From contig RDEW01000002.1 in the NCBI GenBank assembly GCA_011109175.1, forward strand, positions 1,837,925 to 1,901,924: a DNA stretch of 64,000 nt. The letters are read 5' to 3'. The DNA is from Dicyema japonicum (taxonomy: Eukaryota; Dicyemida; Rhombozoa; Dicyemidae). Of the stretch, positions 23,209-35,523 are shown piece after piece (positions within the stretch are counted from its first letter, which is position 1; the number at the start of each line of letters is the position of its first letter). The position numbers and the translations under genes were made by a program. The notes below the pieces were generated by a model, which ran no database searches, had not been told where the DNA came from, and saw only the letters and a list, made by a program, of their open reading frames with translations.

Positions 23209-24579
23209 GGTAACCGGTAAATTCATCGCCGGTAAATTCATCGCGAGGTAAATTCATCCCAGTTAAATCAAGGAACCACGTGGGCGGGTTCTAGATAGAA
23301 GAAGTCGAAATTTTGATTTTTTATATTATAGTTAAATTGCGATTTTGGAGATTATTCGGCGATAGGAGTCACGTATCCGTGACGGTAGGACCTATGAAAA
23401 TTGAAGAGAGAGGACCTATTTTTTCACCTCTCTTCAGAAGTGACGTATGCCTGCCATGTATTATCACCGAGGACAATTATGACTGATTTCGAAAAAGCAG
23501 CTATAAATGTATTTAATATTATATTTCCTGATGCTATTACGAAGGGCTGTTTCTTTCATTTGTCCCAATCCATATTCAGATGCATCCAATCACAGGGATT
23601 ACAATTATTATATCAGAGAGATTCAGAATTCGCTTTGAAAATGCGCATGATTGCGGCGCTGGCATTTTGTCCCAACATTACACGTTGTTCATTATTTTGA
23701 ACATTTGTGCGATTACAACAGTTTTCACAGAAGAAGCTCAACCTGTACTGGATTATGTAGAAGATATTTGGATAGGACGTCCCGACCGCCGTCAAGTACG
23801 TCGTTGTCCACGTTTTGCCTATGAATTGTGGAATTGTTTCGAAGCAGCGAGAGTTGCTGAGCCTAAAACAAATAACTCTTGCGAAGGATGGCATCATTCT
23901 TTTAATTCTTTAATTGGAGCGTGTCATCCTACGATTTGGAAGTTTATTGATATTTTGAAGAAAGAACAAGCAAGAAATGAAATTAAAATTGAACAGTATA
24001 TTGCTGGTGGGGAAGGTCCTACACAAAAGAAAAAATACAGAGATAATTGCTTTAAGAATTCAACGCCATTGTAAATGACTTCGATAATCGAGAAATTCTT
24101 GACTATTTAAAAGGCATTGCCTATAATTTAGCATTTTAGAAATTAAACACAATGTTTTGTTAATAATTGTCATAAACTGGTTTTCTAAAAATTATATTAT
24201 CATAAATATTCATTTAAAGTTTGACCTTTATTATTAATCAATAATCAGTAAGATAATTTTTCTATCACTTTAACCAATACACACACGTGTGGTGCACATC
24301 GTTGATTAAAAATTTAACACTATTTTGAGAATTGAGGTTTTCAAATTTTTTCTATCTTGGGAAACTGGCCACGTGACTCATATCGTCAAATTAATCTCCA
24401 AAATCACATTTTAATAATAATATTAAAAAATCAAAATTTCGAACTCTTCTTTCAAGAACCCACGTGGTCGCTTGAATTAACCGGCGATGATTTTACCGGC
24501 GATGATTTACCAGCGATGAATTTACCTCGCGATGAAATTACCAGCGATGAATTTACCGGCGATGAATTTACCTAGAACC
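23209..24579 (+). mobile_element. MULE (Mutator-like) DNA transposon with TIRs and 9-bp TSD
   Basis: 1371-bp element. The left end GGTAACCGGTAAATTCATCG and the right end (read inward) GGTTCTAGGTAAATTCATCG form long inverted repeats of about 150-200 bp. Their outer part is built of several copies of GGTAAATTCATCGCC; the inner part shares AATCTCCAAAATCG and CACGTGACTC. The direct repeat AAAAAATAA flanks both sides (23200-23208 and 24580-24588), matching the 9-10 bp duplications of MULEs. The body carries a truncated transposase, so the copy is defective but fairly young. Confidence 0.9.
23479..24074 (+). pseudogene. Truncated MULE transposase
   Basis: C-terminal half of a DDE transposase. It retains PRTIMTDFEKAAINVFN (second catalytic Asp), ITKGCFFHLSQSIFRCIQ (the CxxH motif), VLDYVEDIWIGRP, and NNSCEGWHHSFNSLIG (catalytic Glu), ending with LKKEQARNEIKIEQYIAGGE. 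The first Asp and N-terminal zinc or DNA-binding domain are missing. The frame changes between 23690 and 23740. Confidence 0.85.
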
Positions 24580-24599
24580 AAAAAATAAATAGTTAATTT

Positions 24600-25775
24600 T
24601 GATAATACTTGTGGATACGCCACCCAACTAGATAAAGCTACCACACCTGGCGAAATCTCAAATGCAATGGTCAAATTTAAGAATGGCCGCTCCCCTGGAC
24701 CGGATGGAATCAGTTCAGAATTTCTTAAATACGGGCGTAATAACAGACAAACAAGCGGAACTACTCAAGAATACCCCGCTCTCGGATCCGGACTATTTAT
24801 ACCAATACAAATACCTAACAAGCATGCTGGGCCCTGTTGATAACCTACGTCCAAAATCCTAAAAAACACCTTACGGAAACTTCTGGCATTAGTTACGTTG
24901 AACCGAATCAGAAAACAAGTGGACAACTATCTATCCCCTAGTCAAAGTGGATTCAGGACAAGAAGATCCACTGCGGATGTAGTATGGAGCCACAAGCGGC
25001 GCTATCAACCAGAGATTTGAAAGTGCAACAACAGTCCTGGGAATAGACCTCTCTAGGGCCTTTGACACGGTCCGCCGTGGTCTACTTCTCGAGATACTAG
25101 AACAATTTTTGGACCCTGATTCTGTCAGTATGATCAGGATGCTGCTATCTAACACGAAGCTCAGAGTGTGGGTTGGTAAGACGTTTTCCCGTGAATTTAC
25201 GTGCAATGTTGGTACTCCCCATGGAGATTCCCTCTCGCTCCTGCTATTTGTCATATATCTGAGGCGGCATTACGAGATCTTCGGAAGTTCTATGATGGGC
25301 AACATGGCACCATCGTCGAAATTGGCTATGCTGACGACGTCGACTTGTGCTAAAAGACAAATCCGCTGACCTAAACCGATGGTTCCTTGGAATGAACACC
25401 GCAAAAACCGACATTATGGAAATCAGGAGAATGGAAAACAGATTAAGTGAAACATGGCGAAAAACGTACAAACTTGGCTCTTTACTTGGAGACAGTCAAG
25501 ATATTACCAGAAGGAAGGCCCTCGTTTGGACGACGATGAACAAGTTGAAGAGTGGATTGGCAAACGACGATCCTGCAGATCACTTCGTTTGAGACTGTAT
25601 GAAGTCCTTGTCAAGCCGAGAACGTCTAAAACCAAACAACTTGGACTAGACTCTTTCCATCGACGACAACATAGATCTCTACTAGGACTGAACTGGCCAG
25701 CAAGAATAAACAAGGAATTGCTATACAAAAGATGTTGCACGGGTCCACTGAGTCTCGAAATAGTTGATAGTGTCA
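24600..25775 (+). pseudogene. LINE-A reverse transcriptase fragment
   Basis: Broken copy of LINE-A: FKNGRSPGPDGISSEFLKYG, NYLSPSQSGFRTRRSTADVV, a decayed palm, GYADDVDLC, NRWFLGMNTAKTDIMEIRRM and SFHRRQHRSLLGLNWPARIN. Both ends are missing, and it stops 85 bp before the TIMELESS start codon. Confidence 0.8.
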
Positions 25776-25859
25776 ATTTTCAATAATTTATTAAAATAAA
25801 ATTGGGATATAATTTTATTTAAACCTTGGTACTTTTGATCATAGTGGTGTGAGCCAATC

Positions 25860-28800
25860 ATGGAAAACACGTCAGAGTTGGAAGCTGTAATGAGTTCTTT
25901 GGGGTACAGACATGATGACATGTACGTCAAAGAACCATATTGCCTCGGTAGTACAACTTACATTCACTCTAAGAGAACCTACGGGAGATAGTTAGATTCC
26001 TACGCAAAGAAGACAAGTTATGTACAGTAAGACAGGCTCTCGGCAAGGCAAACATAGTAGCCAACGATTTAGTCCCCATTTTCACTACTTATGACGATTC
26101 TACCCTCACGGAAATCATTCTGCGGTAAAATAAGTTCTATTATTCCCAGTCTGCTCATAAACCTGACCCAACCTGTGCGGGACTGTTTTCAGTCCGACTT
26201 CCTTTTTGAATCTGAGGATAAAAGGCATTATACGGCTGTCTTATGGTACCTCCAACAGTATAAAAGGGTCAATGGTTAATATTATTGTAGGATTTGGCCA
26301 ATATTAAGTTGTGGTGTACTGTGGGGACCTCTTTGGTGCCTTGATGCAGAAAAGCTGGTTTGATCGACCATTGAGGATCGGAGAAACATGGAAAGGTGGA
26401 TATTCCTCATTAGAAATGCACTTTTGATAGGAAATGATTCCATGGCTGATCACCAGCGGTCAAACTACGGACAAAGCGACCACGGAAAACTTATAATGTA
26501 CCGTTTTGCCGGATTTTTGCAGTTCTATGCACAAGAGTGGACTTTTTGAGCTGATTCTGTGTCTGGGACAGTTTTCCTGGTCAGAAGACAGCAAACTCAA
26601 GTCATTCCCACATTACGTCGTAGAAATTGTTGCTCTGATGCTCAAACAGCAGAACCCACGCGAAATGGGGGAAGTAGGAGAGTCAACGGCAAGAAGTGAA
26701 ATACTGTTGACTTGAATATTCACGGTAGAGCTCAGCTTGTTGAAGAAAAAGAGCGAGAGAAGACCATGAAGGCCCAGAAGTGGAATGGGAGAAGGTTGTA
26801 TGGTTGTTTATTGCAGACATGGGAGTTTTGGGGGAGTTTATGTTGTCCCTACAGGGGACACGAGTGTTATAGCACTTGGGTCTGTCAGATCTGATAATTT
26901 GTCGTTTGACAAGAGCAAACAAACCAGAAGAGTTAAAAGGAAGCCATTGGTGTTCTCTGAGCCCACATGTGAAATACAAAACACTTCCTCAAAACCCCTG
27001 AAGGAGTTCTGTCTTAAATTCCTTACTCACTGCTTTCCCAGCTGGTCTGCCAAATCAAAGTAGTGACGAATTCCAACGTAGAACGAGTGGTCACAAACTG
27101 ACTGACGAAAGGCAGACTTACTGGTGCTGGTTCATCTCCTTCTTCATGTCATTCTCCCGGATTAAGCACGTGGGTGTGGGCTATGTAAGGTTTATCTGGT
27201 TTTTTCCAATAATAGCAAGCTTTTGACTGTAGATAGTCTCAAGAATGTGTGTGGCTCTATCACCAAACATCTGGAATCCGTGAATATGTCAACAAGGTCT
27301 AACAAACAACAGGTAATACTGGCATCGAGCAGACTTCACCTATCATTGCATGTTTTTAGAGAATTATTCGAGAATATTCTAGAATATTCCAACGATGAAC
27401 AGGTTGGGGAGAGCATGTCCCTCATTAAAGGTTTGTTTACTTTGGGAACTTAGAACATTTCTTTTATTCCACAGAGTCTTTCGATGTGCTTGTCTCAATA
27501 TTTAAGAAATATAGTCCTTCTGTTATGTCGAGGTTGTCAGTCGTTTTATTGGAGAAAGCTTCTGAGTGATCTGGTGGAGACTGTGGAGTTGTATGTGAAC
27601 ATGTTGGAGGATTATTTAAAGTCGAAAAGTCACCATTTTGTGAAAACAGCTAAGAAACGAAGACGACCAGCCAAAAGGAGAGCTGCAAAAAGCATAATCG
27701 ACTGGGAGTCTGTTCAGAATGCACTAGTGGATGTTACGAAGGTCGAATATGAAGGACCTGCGGTGTTTGATCCTGTGGGGGATATGACAGAGGAGGACCA
27801 AATGTACGTACGAAGTTTATGGTAGAATGGAAGCTATGGAGTTGATCAGGAATACATTCTTGGCAGAGACTTTCCACAGACTGTAGCACTCCTCCGACAC
27901 TGCCAGTATATCTGCCTCTCTATTTTAGGGGGATTTGGCCTGACAAATATTGTTTTGGCTCAACGGGGGAGGGAGTAAATGATATTGTGAGTTCTCTCCG
28001 AGGCATTGTCGAGAACTGTATTACTGTGGATGAAGAAGACGAGGAATTTGAGGATAGTGACTCCTCTGAGGAAGAGTACGTCCACAAGGAGATGAGTTCG
28101 AACGACTATTTACTAAAGTATACTGACTTTGTTACCAGACTTTCCTGTCCTGTCGTCATCTCAGCCTACATGAGTCTGCTGGAGTCCTATAAGGCCAACT
28201 CTGACTCTGCCAATGCTGCTGTTATTGCCATGTTTAAGAGAATCGTGGACAAATTGGACCTCCCGGGATATTTGCTGCAGCTCAGACTGTTTAGAATATA
28301 TCAGAACATAACTAAAGAGACCTTGGTGACCAAAACTAAGAGATTTACCGTACAAATGTGCTTATTGTAGAACATTATGGACTTTTGTGGACTAATCTTT
28401 AAGTTATTTGCCGATAAGTTCGCAGAAATTGGCCCTGTTTTGGGCGTGGAACTGCTATTTTGGAAAACCAGGGGAATTGCTCACAATGTCACCCACGGAC
28501 TCTTCTCCTATGAGTCGTATCTCCCTGTTTGTCATCCTAGTGCCGGGAATGAAGCAAAGTCCAAGCGTAGTGCATGGACTGAGGAGGAGGATTACGAGCT
28601 CAAACAGTTGTTTTTGGAATTAAGGGGAAATTCTGGTAGTTTTTGGTACCATTTCAGACCACGTGGTCGAAGATATTATGACTAAGCTTATTAGGAATGA
28701 CAGGACTAAGAGGAAGGTTGTCAGGAGACTCATACATTTGGATTTAATTCAGTCCTCTGACGAGTTAAAGTCCTCAGAGGGAAAGAAGTCTAAGGACTCA

Positions 28801-29305
28801 GACCTGATGGACTGGCTTCTCCACATTTACTGTGATGGTAGCTGATTGGTGGATGTATAGGCCGGAAGTGTGTGGTTGATGAGGTCCTCGAGGTTATTGG
28901 GAACGAGATCATTCAACCTGGTTGGTAGTCTTGGCTAACGTTTAGAGGAGACCACGGGAATTGTTAGGTTGGACGGGACTGTGGATGAGATAACTAATAA
29001 ATTTATGAGATTTTGCGGATTCAACGGAGTCTGTTAGTGGGGGGAAACTACTTTGCGCTTGAGAATGTGGATGTGCTGGACTTGACTAATGCTGTTGAAG
29101 CCATTACGGACTGTCAAAGTCAGATTATTGGGTGGAGGACTGATGAGGACAGGGTGGATGATCAGATTTCTGTTGTGGCTGCCACAGAGGCTGATTGAGT
29201 GAGGAGGATAGGTTTCTCGGAGAACTGGATGATGTGTTCATTCAGTCTTCCACGAGGGTTGGGGGAGATCAGGAATTTGGGGATGATGGGTTTTATGTGT
29301 CTTGA
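25860..29305 (+). CDS. TIMELESS: TIMELESS (replication fork protection protein)
   Basis: Partner of TIPIN that stabilises replication forks and checkpoint signalling. The start MENTSELEAVMSSLGYRHDD and VKEPYCL|ENLREIVRFLRKED match the conserved N-terminus. Then come LINLTQPVRDCFQSDFLFES, IEDRRNMERWIFLIRNALL, KSGLFELILCLGQ, PHYVVEIVALMLKQQNPREM, RHGSFGGVYVV, QTYWCWFISFFMSFSRIKH, LSDLVETVELYVNMLEDYLK, an acidic stretch EEDEEFEDSDSSEEEY, LLKYTDFVTRLSCPVVISAY, ELLFWKTRGIAHNVTHG and SAWTEEEDYELKQLFLEL. Introns of 23-26 nt are clear, e.g. 25948-25973 and one starting ~26127. Frame breaks occur at GATCGACC near 26368 and near the end. The stop at 29303-29305 assumes a one-base shift; an earlier in-frame stop is at 29198. 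Confidence 0.9.
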
Positions 29306-29900
29306 GTGTTTAGAAACTTCGGATTGGCCAATGATTTGTATTTTTGATAGTAAATTTTGTACTTTTGTTTTTTGAGATTTTTTGTGCAGTAAGTCAAATA
29401 GACACGTGTGTTGAGTAAAGCCGATATTACAGGGATTGTTTTTATTTCAAAAAAATTAAAGCAGCCAAAGTTTCCTGATTGTGACTTTTATTTTGTAAAG
29501 CAAGGATCACTTTATTTTAATGTCTCGGGGTCACTGGATTAAGGAGAAAAGATTGTAGGGAGTTAGAGATCTTGGGCCGACAAGGGGAGGCCGAATCTAT
29601 GGGGTCAGAATTTTTTGCATATTTGAAGAGAATTTTGTAAGGTCTGAGGAGTTGTCATTCGAGCAGAATTCTTTCAAGAGATGCTGTCGACATAATGAAT
29701 TTGAAATGTTCAAAGACTCGTAATTAAGTTTTTTTGGTTTATGGATGGGGGTAACTTGAAAGAGTTTCATTGACTGGTGGATAAACTGTTTCTGATAATT
29801 TTTGTGATCTTTGAAATTGTCATTCTCTTAGTTCATTGTCATGCTCGGTCAGACGTGACTTTGAGAATGTGTTGACGGTATTTTCACGTTGTTGAGGGCT
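29306..29900. other. Intergenic, no supported gene
   Basis: 3' flank of TIMELESS, AT-rich, with stops in all frames. No repeats shared with other parts of the window were noticed. Confidence 0.4.
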
Positions 29901-29904
29901 AAGC

Positions 29905-30175
29905 TTGATGCTGAAGTTTTTTTTGCGACACTCGGACGAGGAACTGCCTATTGCAGATGGCACTGTCTGCGTCTTGAAAGTGATAACGGCTATCAGGGAA
30001 TGCAAAGTCAGTGCTCCAGGATATGACCACATATCAATGAAGCTTATCAAGGAGGGTCTGGGCATTTTATTTGACTACCTGCAATGTCTTTATGATGGGT
30101 GTTTACGACTTGGCCATCTCCCTTTAATATGGAAGAAAGCTGTTGTGAGGATCCGGCAAGCTACAGGCCAACAGG
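29905..30175 (+). pseudogene. LINE reverse transcriptase finger fragment
   Basis: A frame with AIRECKVSAPGYDHISMKLI and LGHLPLIWKKAVV followed, one base out of frame, by EDPASYRPTGL. This matches the N-terminal RT motif K-x-PG-x-D-x-I and WK-x-A-x-V of APE LINEs. Family not assigned; it does not look like LINE-A. Confidence 0.65.
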
Positions 30176-30179
30176 CTTA

Positions 30180-30472
30180 TAATTTCTTTCGCAAAAGTGG
30201 GATACACAGTTTTGTATTTGTAGAGGGAGAAGATCTTATTCCTCTTAGAGAAGACAAGGAAAGCTGCAATTAAGCTCTCTTTAAACAAGAAACTGAAAGA
30301 CTGTCTAAGCGAGGACGAAGACAAGCTGTTAGAACCGATTAGCAGGATTGTGGAGGATCGGATCAATGGTTTCAGGAGTCCAGGACACAAATATAAAACT
30401 AGGAGAAACGTCCTGAAAATATTTTTAAAAGGAGGAAGGGAGTCCAAGCCTTATGGTAGGACTCAGATGTAA
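30180..30472 (+). other. Unidentified basic coding stretch
   Basis: A frame reading FLLEKTRKAAIKLSLNKKLK, LEPISRIVEDRINGFRSP and GHKYKTRRNVLKIFLKGG runs to a stop at 30472. A possible 27-nt intron (GTGGGATACA...TTTGTAG) links it to NFFRK upstream. Highly basic C-terminus. Not recognised; it could be a host exon or LINE sequence. Confidence 0.3.
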
Positions 30473-30569
30473 TACCCTCCAGAAAACTCCTTAACTCTTT
30501 TGTTACTAAATTTATTTTTAATTTAAATACTTTTTCAAATCGGTTCAGACACCTGGAGCAGCTTCTTCG

Positions 30570-30820
30570 ACTGCGGAGAACCTAAAAATTAAGAAATATT
30601 CTTGCCTCGGGGATCGCTACCGATTTACTCCTGTTGCGACCGAATCATCGGGAGCCGTTGGTCCAATGACGGCTGAGTTCTTGCGAGAACTTGGAGGATT
30701 GCTTGCCATAAAAAAGGAATCAACGAGAAGGGTTATGGCTAAGACAAAAGATTGGAATAGCCATACTCCGAGGGAACTCGTTCGCAATCCACGCAGCAGG
30801 CTCCCTTTTAAAATAATCAC
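30570..30820 (+). pseudogene. LINE-C 3' coding end fragment
   Basis: Frame YRFTPVATESSGAVGPMTAE and FLRELGGLLAIKKESTRR, the extreme C-terminus seen in a class of LINEs after the RPDG segment at 55.2-55.5 kb. The rest of the element is absent. From 30830 to 31528 no gene is seen. Confidence 0.6.
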
Positions 30821-31528
30821 TTTTTTGAGTTTTTTGAAAAAAATAAAATTGAAGAATGGGTACAGTATCAAAATACTTAGTTTTTAATATATATATAAAT
30901 TGTTAAAAAAAATTTAAATACTTTTATTAAGGAAAGACAAGAGAGTAAACGGTTATATAGCAGCTGCCCTTAATAAATTTTTGCGATAGTAAGTTGCGTA
31001 AGATTTTGCTAGAAAGACGTCGAGAAGTATTTAGCAAATCATGGGGTCAGATTTTTGGAAGAGCCATCGTCGATTGAACTTCTTTTACAGAGAAGGACCA
31101 TGTGGACTAATTACGTGTTTTCATCTCCCATTCGTCCCTGACCACGTGTTTTTCCTATTAAAATATAACGAGGCCGCTAACTGAAGCGAATTTTTTGCAT
31201 CTTTCTCGTAGTAAGTAGCTTTTCTTGCTTCGCCAACATATACATATTGTGAACACATGATTGACAGATTCACTCTACACAACGGGCATGGTCGGATAAC
31301 CCACTGTTAAGTAATCCTGGAGATGATTTCCACTGTATCCAGCCGACTGAAAGATAAGCCTAATTTATTTTAAATTGCAACAAAAAAGCGTCCAACCAAC
31401 TAAACCCTATGACTCTCTCAGAGTGGTCCACCAGCAACCCATACTTTCCTTAAGTGTCCCATTAAGCAAACTACACATAATTGTGTACCCCCTGTTTAAT
31501 AATCACAACATTGATGTAAAAAATATAA

Positions 31529-33237
31529 TTAATAATCTACAAAATCCCTCCACGAATCATCATTTCGCTGAAGGGGCTGTCTATACGAATCAAACGATAC
31601 TCCCCTCGGTTCAAACCCACCTAAAATACCCCCAAATCACCAACGGAACATTGGGTCTCCCCTAAACTCCCCACGAAAACACGGATCTACAATAACCAAA
31701 CCACAAACAAGGCATTTCAAATCGAGAGATCCTAGGCATATTGGGCTTCGTAAAAATAGGGACTGGTCTTCGAGGGAGATCCTTATCCAAATCCCCAAAA
31801 CCAGGGATATTATCTGCCTCTAAACACACACAAACCCTCATATTTGTGCCTCATAGTTTGAGCCTCACTCAACAAAGTCAGTACATCCGGTTCCCCGTCC
31901 TCCTCACGCGCCTGACCATTTGGCAGAAAATCAAGTTGAGACTGATCCCCCGGTTGATATCTCGTCCAGAACTTGATGGAATGGTCATTCGATCCGGAGA
32001 CAAGCAGATGACCCAAAGGATGCCAAGAAAGTGACCACACAGTGCTGTCATGGGCCTCCTGAACTGACCCAATCTCCCGCTCAGTCCCAACCGACCAGTA
32101 AAATAGCGAGCCGTCGTATCCCCCACTCCCAAAAAAATCCTTATAAACTGGATGCCATGCCAATACTCCCATATTAACCAAAATTACCGCTCACTTCCTT
32201 TTTGTGCCCAGTGAACGTTTGCACTGGTCTTGGAAGATGTCGAATGTCAAATAATTTGATACTCCTGTCCTCAGAAGACGAGAGGAGTCTGTTTCCATCC
32301 ATATTCCAGGTCACGTGGGTTACTGCTGATCTGTGCACGTGACTGTGGGTTAAGATCCGAGTTTACAGAGTTTTAAGGCTAGCGTCGGTTCTTGGGTCCC
32401 AAAGTTTGATAGGTCTCTGACTGTCTCGACTCCCAGAGGCTATGAGTCCCATGGTTGGGTGCCAATCCGCGGTGATGACGTCAGATCCATGTTCTAAGTA
32501 AGGAGGACACGAAACCTCTATAAACCCGCTCTTCTGAGGCGGCAAAAAAATCCCAAATCCTCAGAGATCCGTCATTTGAGCAGGAGGCGAACTTCAAGTC
32601 TGTGGGAGCGAAACTGAGGGCTCTCACTGGTTCCTTGTGAGCCTGGAACATCTTGACATTGTTCATGTTGGGTTGCCAGTACTTGAGGTACCCCAGACTG
32701 TCACCAGAAACTAGCCAATTGTCATTATGACTCCAAGTCATCGCCAGGATCGCGTCATCGTGGGCCTATTGGTTAGGTAGAGGGATCGTGCCTGCAGAAT
32801 GGTCTCAAAGTTGAAGACCAGTCCATTCCACAGAGTAAACTCTCCACTGGCCGATCCTGTAGTCAGTCTCCGTCCGTCAGGTGTCCACTATAATGAGAAC
32901 ACGTGTTTCTACCATGACTGTGAATATTGGGCATCTCTTTTTATTTGTGGCCTGTTTGACGAACCTAGTGCAAAGTACTGTGACGGGGGGAAGCAAGATT
33001 CTCTGTGGGTTTTACAGTTTTAAAAGAGTAGAGTTCACTAGGCTGGATAAACTGCTTCCTCCTCCCAGGATATTTGTTGATTAACCTATTCTGAAATAAG
33101 AGGGAGGGTACTTGAATGTAAATTAGAGTGGATGAGTTGTAGTCTATTGTTTTACGGTAAAGAGACTTTCTGAGGCGCTTTCCGTCAAAGGTTAGGCGAT
33201 TTATCGTGTTTTTTGAGTTATCTTCACTTTGCATCAC
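31529..33237 (-). CDS. WDR33: WDR33 (CPSF poly(A)-signal subunit)
   Basis: WD40 subunit of CPSF that, with CPSF30, reads the AAUAAA signal. It begins with [20 protein letters not shown], the conserved N-terminal segment, then seven WD repeats: [110 protein letters not shown], and [20 protein letters not shown]. Introns fit without any frameshift: 33091-33111 (21), 32766-32791 (26, GC-AG), then 22, 24, 22 and 22 nt, with two near the end (22 and 20 nt) less certain. The long Pro/Gly collagen-like tail of vertebrate WDR33 is absent. The C-terminus ends about DFVDY or a similar alternative. Confidence 0.92.
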
Positions 33238-33355
33238 ACAACGGAACGTAAATTTAAAAATTTATATTTAAAATTTTTTATTTTCAAATTCTTAAAAAAG
33301 AATTAAACATAAAGCGTATTTATTTACATATACAAATGTCTCCTCCCATTATCAC

Positions 33356-34205
33356 CTATCCTTTTTATCATATACCTTGAAGCTGCTCTACGGGAATCGA
33401 AACCGATACTGGGTGAAAAGACAAACATTATTGCGTATGCTGAAGGTGTGACTTTATTTCAAACGACAAAATACCGCTCACCCGCTTGTTGGAAGAAGTG
33501 CCTGGAAGTTAGCCGAATGGTTCCTAACAGTAAATCCGGACAAGACTGAGGTAGCTGAACTCAAGAGGGAAGAAACAAGGACGGAGGAGCACTGGAGCAA
33601 GTGTAAAAAGCTTGACTCCCTCCTAGGAGACCATGAAGACATTACAAGAAGGAAAACCTTAGCACAAACTGCCCTCTCCAGACTGATGAACACCTGGCTC
33701 CACAAAAAGGGCATTGACATTATAACAAAAACTCGATTATACAACTCGCTAGTGAAACCTATATACTGTATAACGCTGTTACCTGGGCCTGCTCAAGAAA
33801 TGAACTGAAGAGGCTTAATGCGTTTCATAGAGACCAACTACGGCATATGATGTTCGAAAGAAGTGATACGAGGATATCATCTAATCTTTCTATAAGAACG
33901 AGACCTCGAAATTTCAAATGAAATTCTGGATACACGATGGAGGCTTTTCGGCCATATTCTGCGACTGGACCTAGATGCCCCCGCGAACGTAGCCATGGAG
34001 GATTATTTCATGTTGGAAGCCCCCCGTTTCCGTAGTCGCCCAAGGACGACACTGCCGTCATTCTCGACGAGGACCTCAAAAAAATGGGACGACATCTTGG
34101 TAGTGGAGAGGTTCCTGACGGTTACGCACTGCTGTGTTGAATAAGAGGAAGTGGATGAAATTAACTAGTGACTTGCCAACTCCTTTGTCAAGTCCTATGA
34201 CATAG
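33356..34205 (+). pseudogene. LINE-A fragment (RT C-terminal half)
   Basis: Decayed frames around a YAEG remnant of the YADD box, then KKGIDI, NALLYKKC-like and WRLFGHILRLDLDAPANVAM, and the terminal PRTTLPS segment. Several frameshifts. Confidence 0.7.
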
Positions 34206-34345
34206 CGACAAGTGCTAATAATAAATGTCTCTTTTTGCATTCATATAGGAAATTTTTTGGTTCAATAAAATAAAAATAAATCGATTGAAGACGATGTCAA
34301 GTGGACTTTTTTTTGTTAGTAATAAAATTTCGTTCGCTCGGATAT

Positions 34346-34640
34346 TTAAGAAAGGACCATTTTCAGATCACAGATGAACATAATGGATTCCTTAGCTCTT
34401 GACTTAACTAGAGGAATTCCTTCTTGCCTACGATTTCGACAGAGGAGTGTCGAGGGTAGGCTCTGCATCATTCCATAAAACGCATAGATTCTTATCGTGA
34501 AAGGAGCTGACGACACAGAGAGTGCAACCTCCCCCAGTGCCATGACAGTATCAAAAAGGGTCATTTGCTCTCCCTTATTTACGAGGATCATTTCCTGGAG
34601 GACACCAATAACTGACTGGATGGGCTTGGCAGGCTCAAGG
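34346..34640 (-). other. Unidentified open frame
   Basis: A clean minus-strand frame continues upstream of its ATG: PVQSVIGVLQEMILVNKGEQ, FDTVMALGEVALSVSSAPFT and IRIYAFYGMMQSLPSTL, ending CDLKMVLS. It looks protein-like (helical, conserved-looking composition) but I recognise no family. On the plus strand, 34780-34866 has another short clean frame, IEAYDELAETLEIESL. Confidence 0.3.
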
Positions 34641-34869
34641 TGAAGGGGTCCGACCCGTTTAATTAAAAATAGCTACCGTCCCCGGTCACATTCTGTTAAT
34701 AATCACTACCACGCCACCGAATGTCGCTTTGGGGGATCACTTTAAAAAAGATTTTTTTCAAATTCTAATCAATTCCCATTAGCTATGGAAATCCTCGATA
34801 GAGGCCTATGATGAGCTGGCAGAGACCTTGGAGATAGAGAGCCTCACCAGTAACAGAGGAGGGTAGAGA

Positions 34870-35520
34870 TAAAAATATAATTTACCAGCGGGGAGCCATA
34901 GTTAGTAGCCAATAATATTTATAAAAACGAGAGGGTGTGCATCTCAGTATGCTAAAGTTATGGGTCCTTGTGTGATATGAACAATCGGTGGACCATTTTC
35001 ACGATGAGGTTAGTGAGCAGCTAAAAGGAGGCATTTCGATTCAAAGAAGTCTTACAATGGCTTAATGCTCATTCGAGTCACGTGCTTTTATAAGTTTATA
35101 GTTATTGTGGAGCATCTAAATTCGGCAGAATGTCAGGACTATGTCAGAATACTAAAGTTACTCCAATCAAGCGGTTTTTGAGTTGTGCAGAATTTTAGGT
35201 CAGTCCATGATCTCTTCGTTTGTCATTTTTGTGTAAAAAAGGTCGTAGAAATTTTCTCCCCTATAGAAACCTTTAAAATAGTGTCCCCAACTTGGAAACG
35301 TGACAATGATAGAACAACCAAATTACGCTAAATTTGACCAACTCCAAGACATTGGAGATGTACTCAGATTCTGATCAGTTCGAAGACCAAAAAAGACTGC
35401 TGTTCAAAAAAGTTAATTTAAAGTCACAAACAAGTCGCCTCTTTTTGAGTAAATTCAATGTTTCCTCAGATTTCTTGGCACCTCTGTAGACTGTAGACAC
35501 TGCTTTTCCTACCAAATTAT
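34870..35520. other. Intergenic, no supported gene
   Basis: AT-rich, stops in all frames, no repeat shared with the rest of the window seen. Confidence 0.4.
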
Positions 35521-35523
35521 ATT

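Noticed and set aside
26340-26390. In-frame TGA in TIMELESS as selenocysteine or recoding
   Set aside because: The duplicated fragment at 16.4 kb has one more G at the same place and reads through in frame, so a one-base loss is the simpler explanation.
31741-32034. Plus-strand ORFs over WDR33
   Set aside because: They are antisense shadows of the minus-strand WD40 exons, which match WDR33 in detail.
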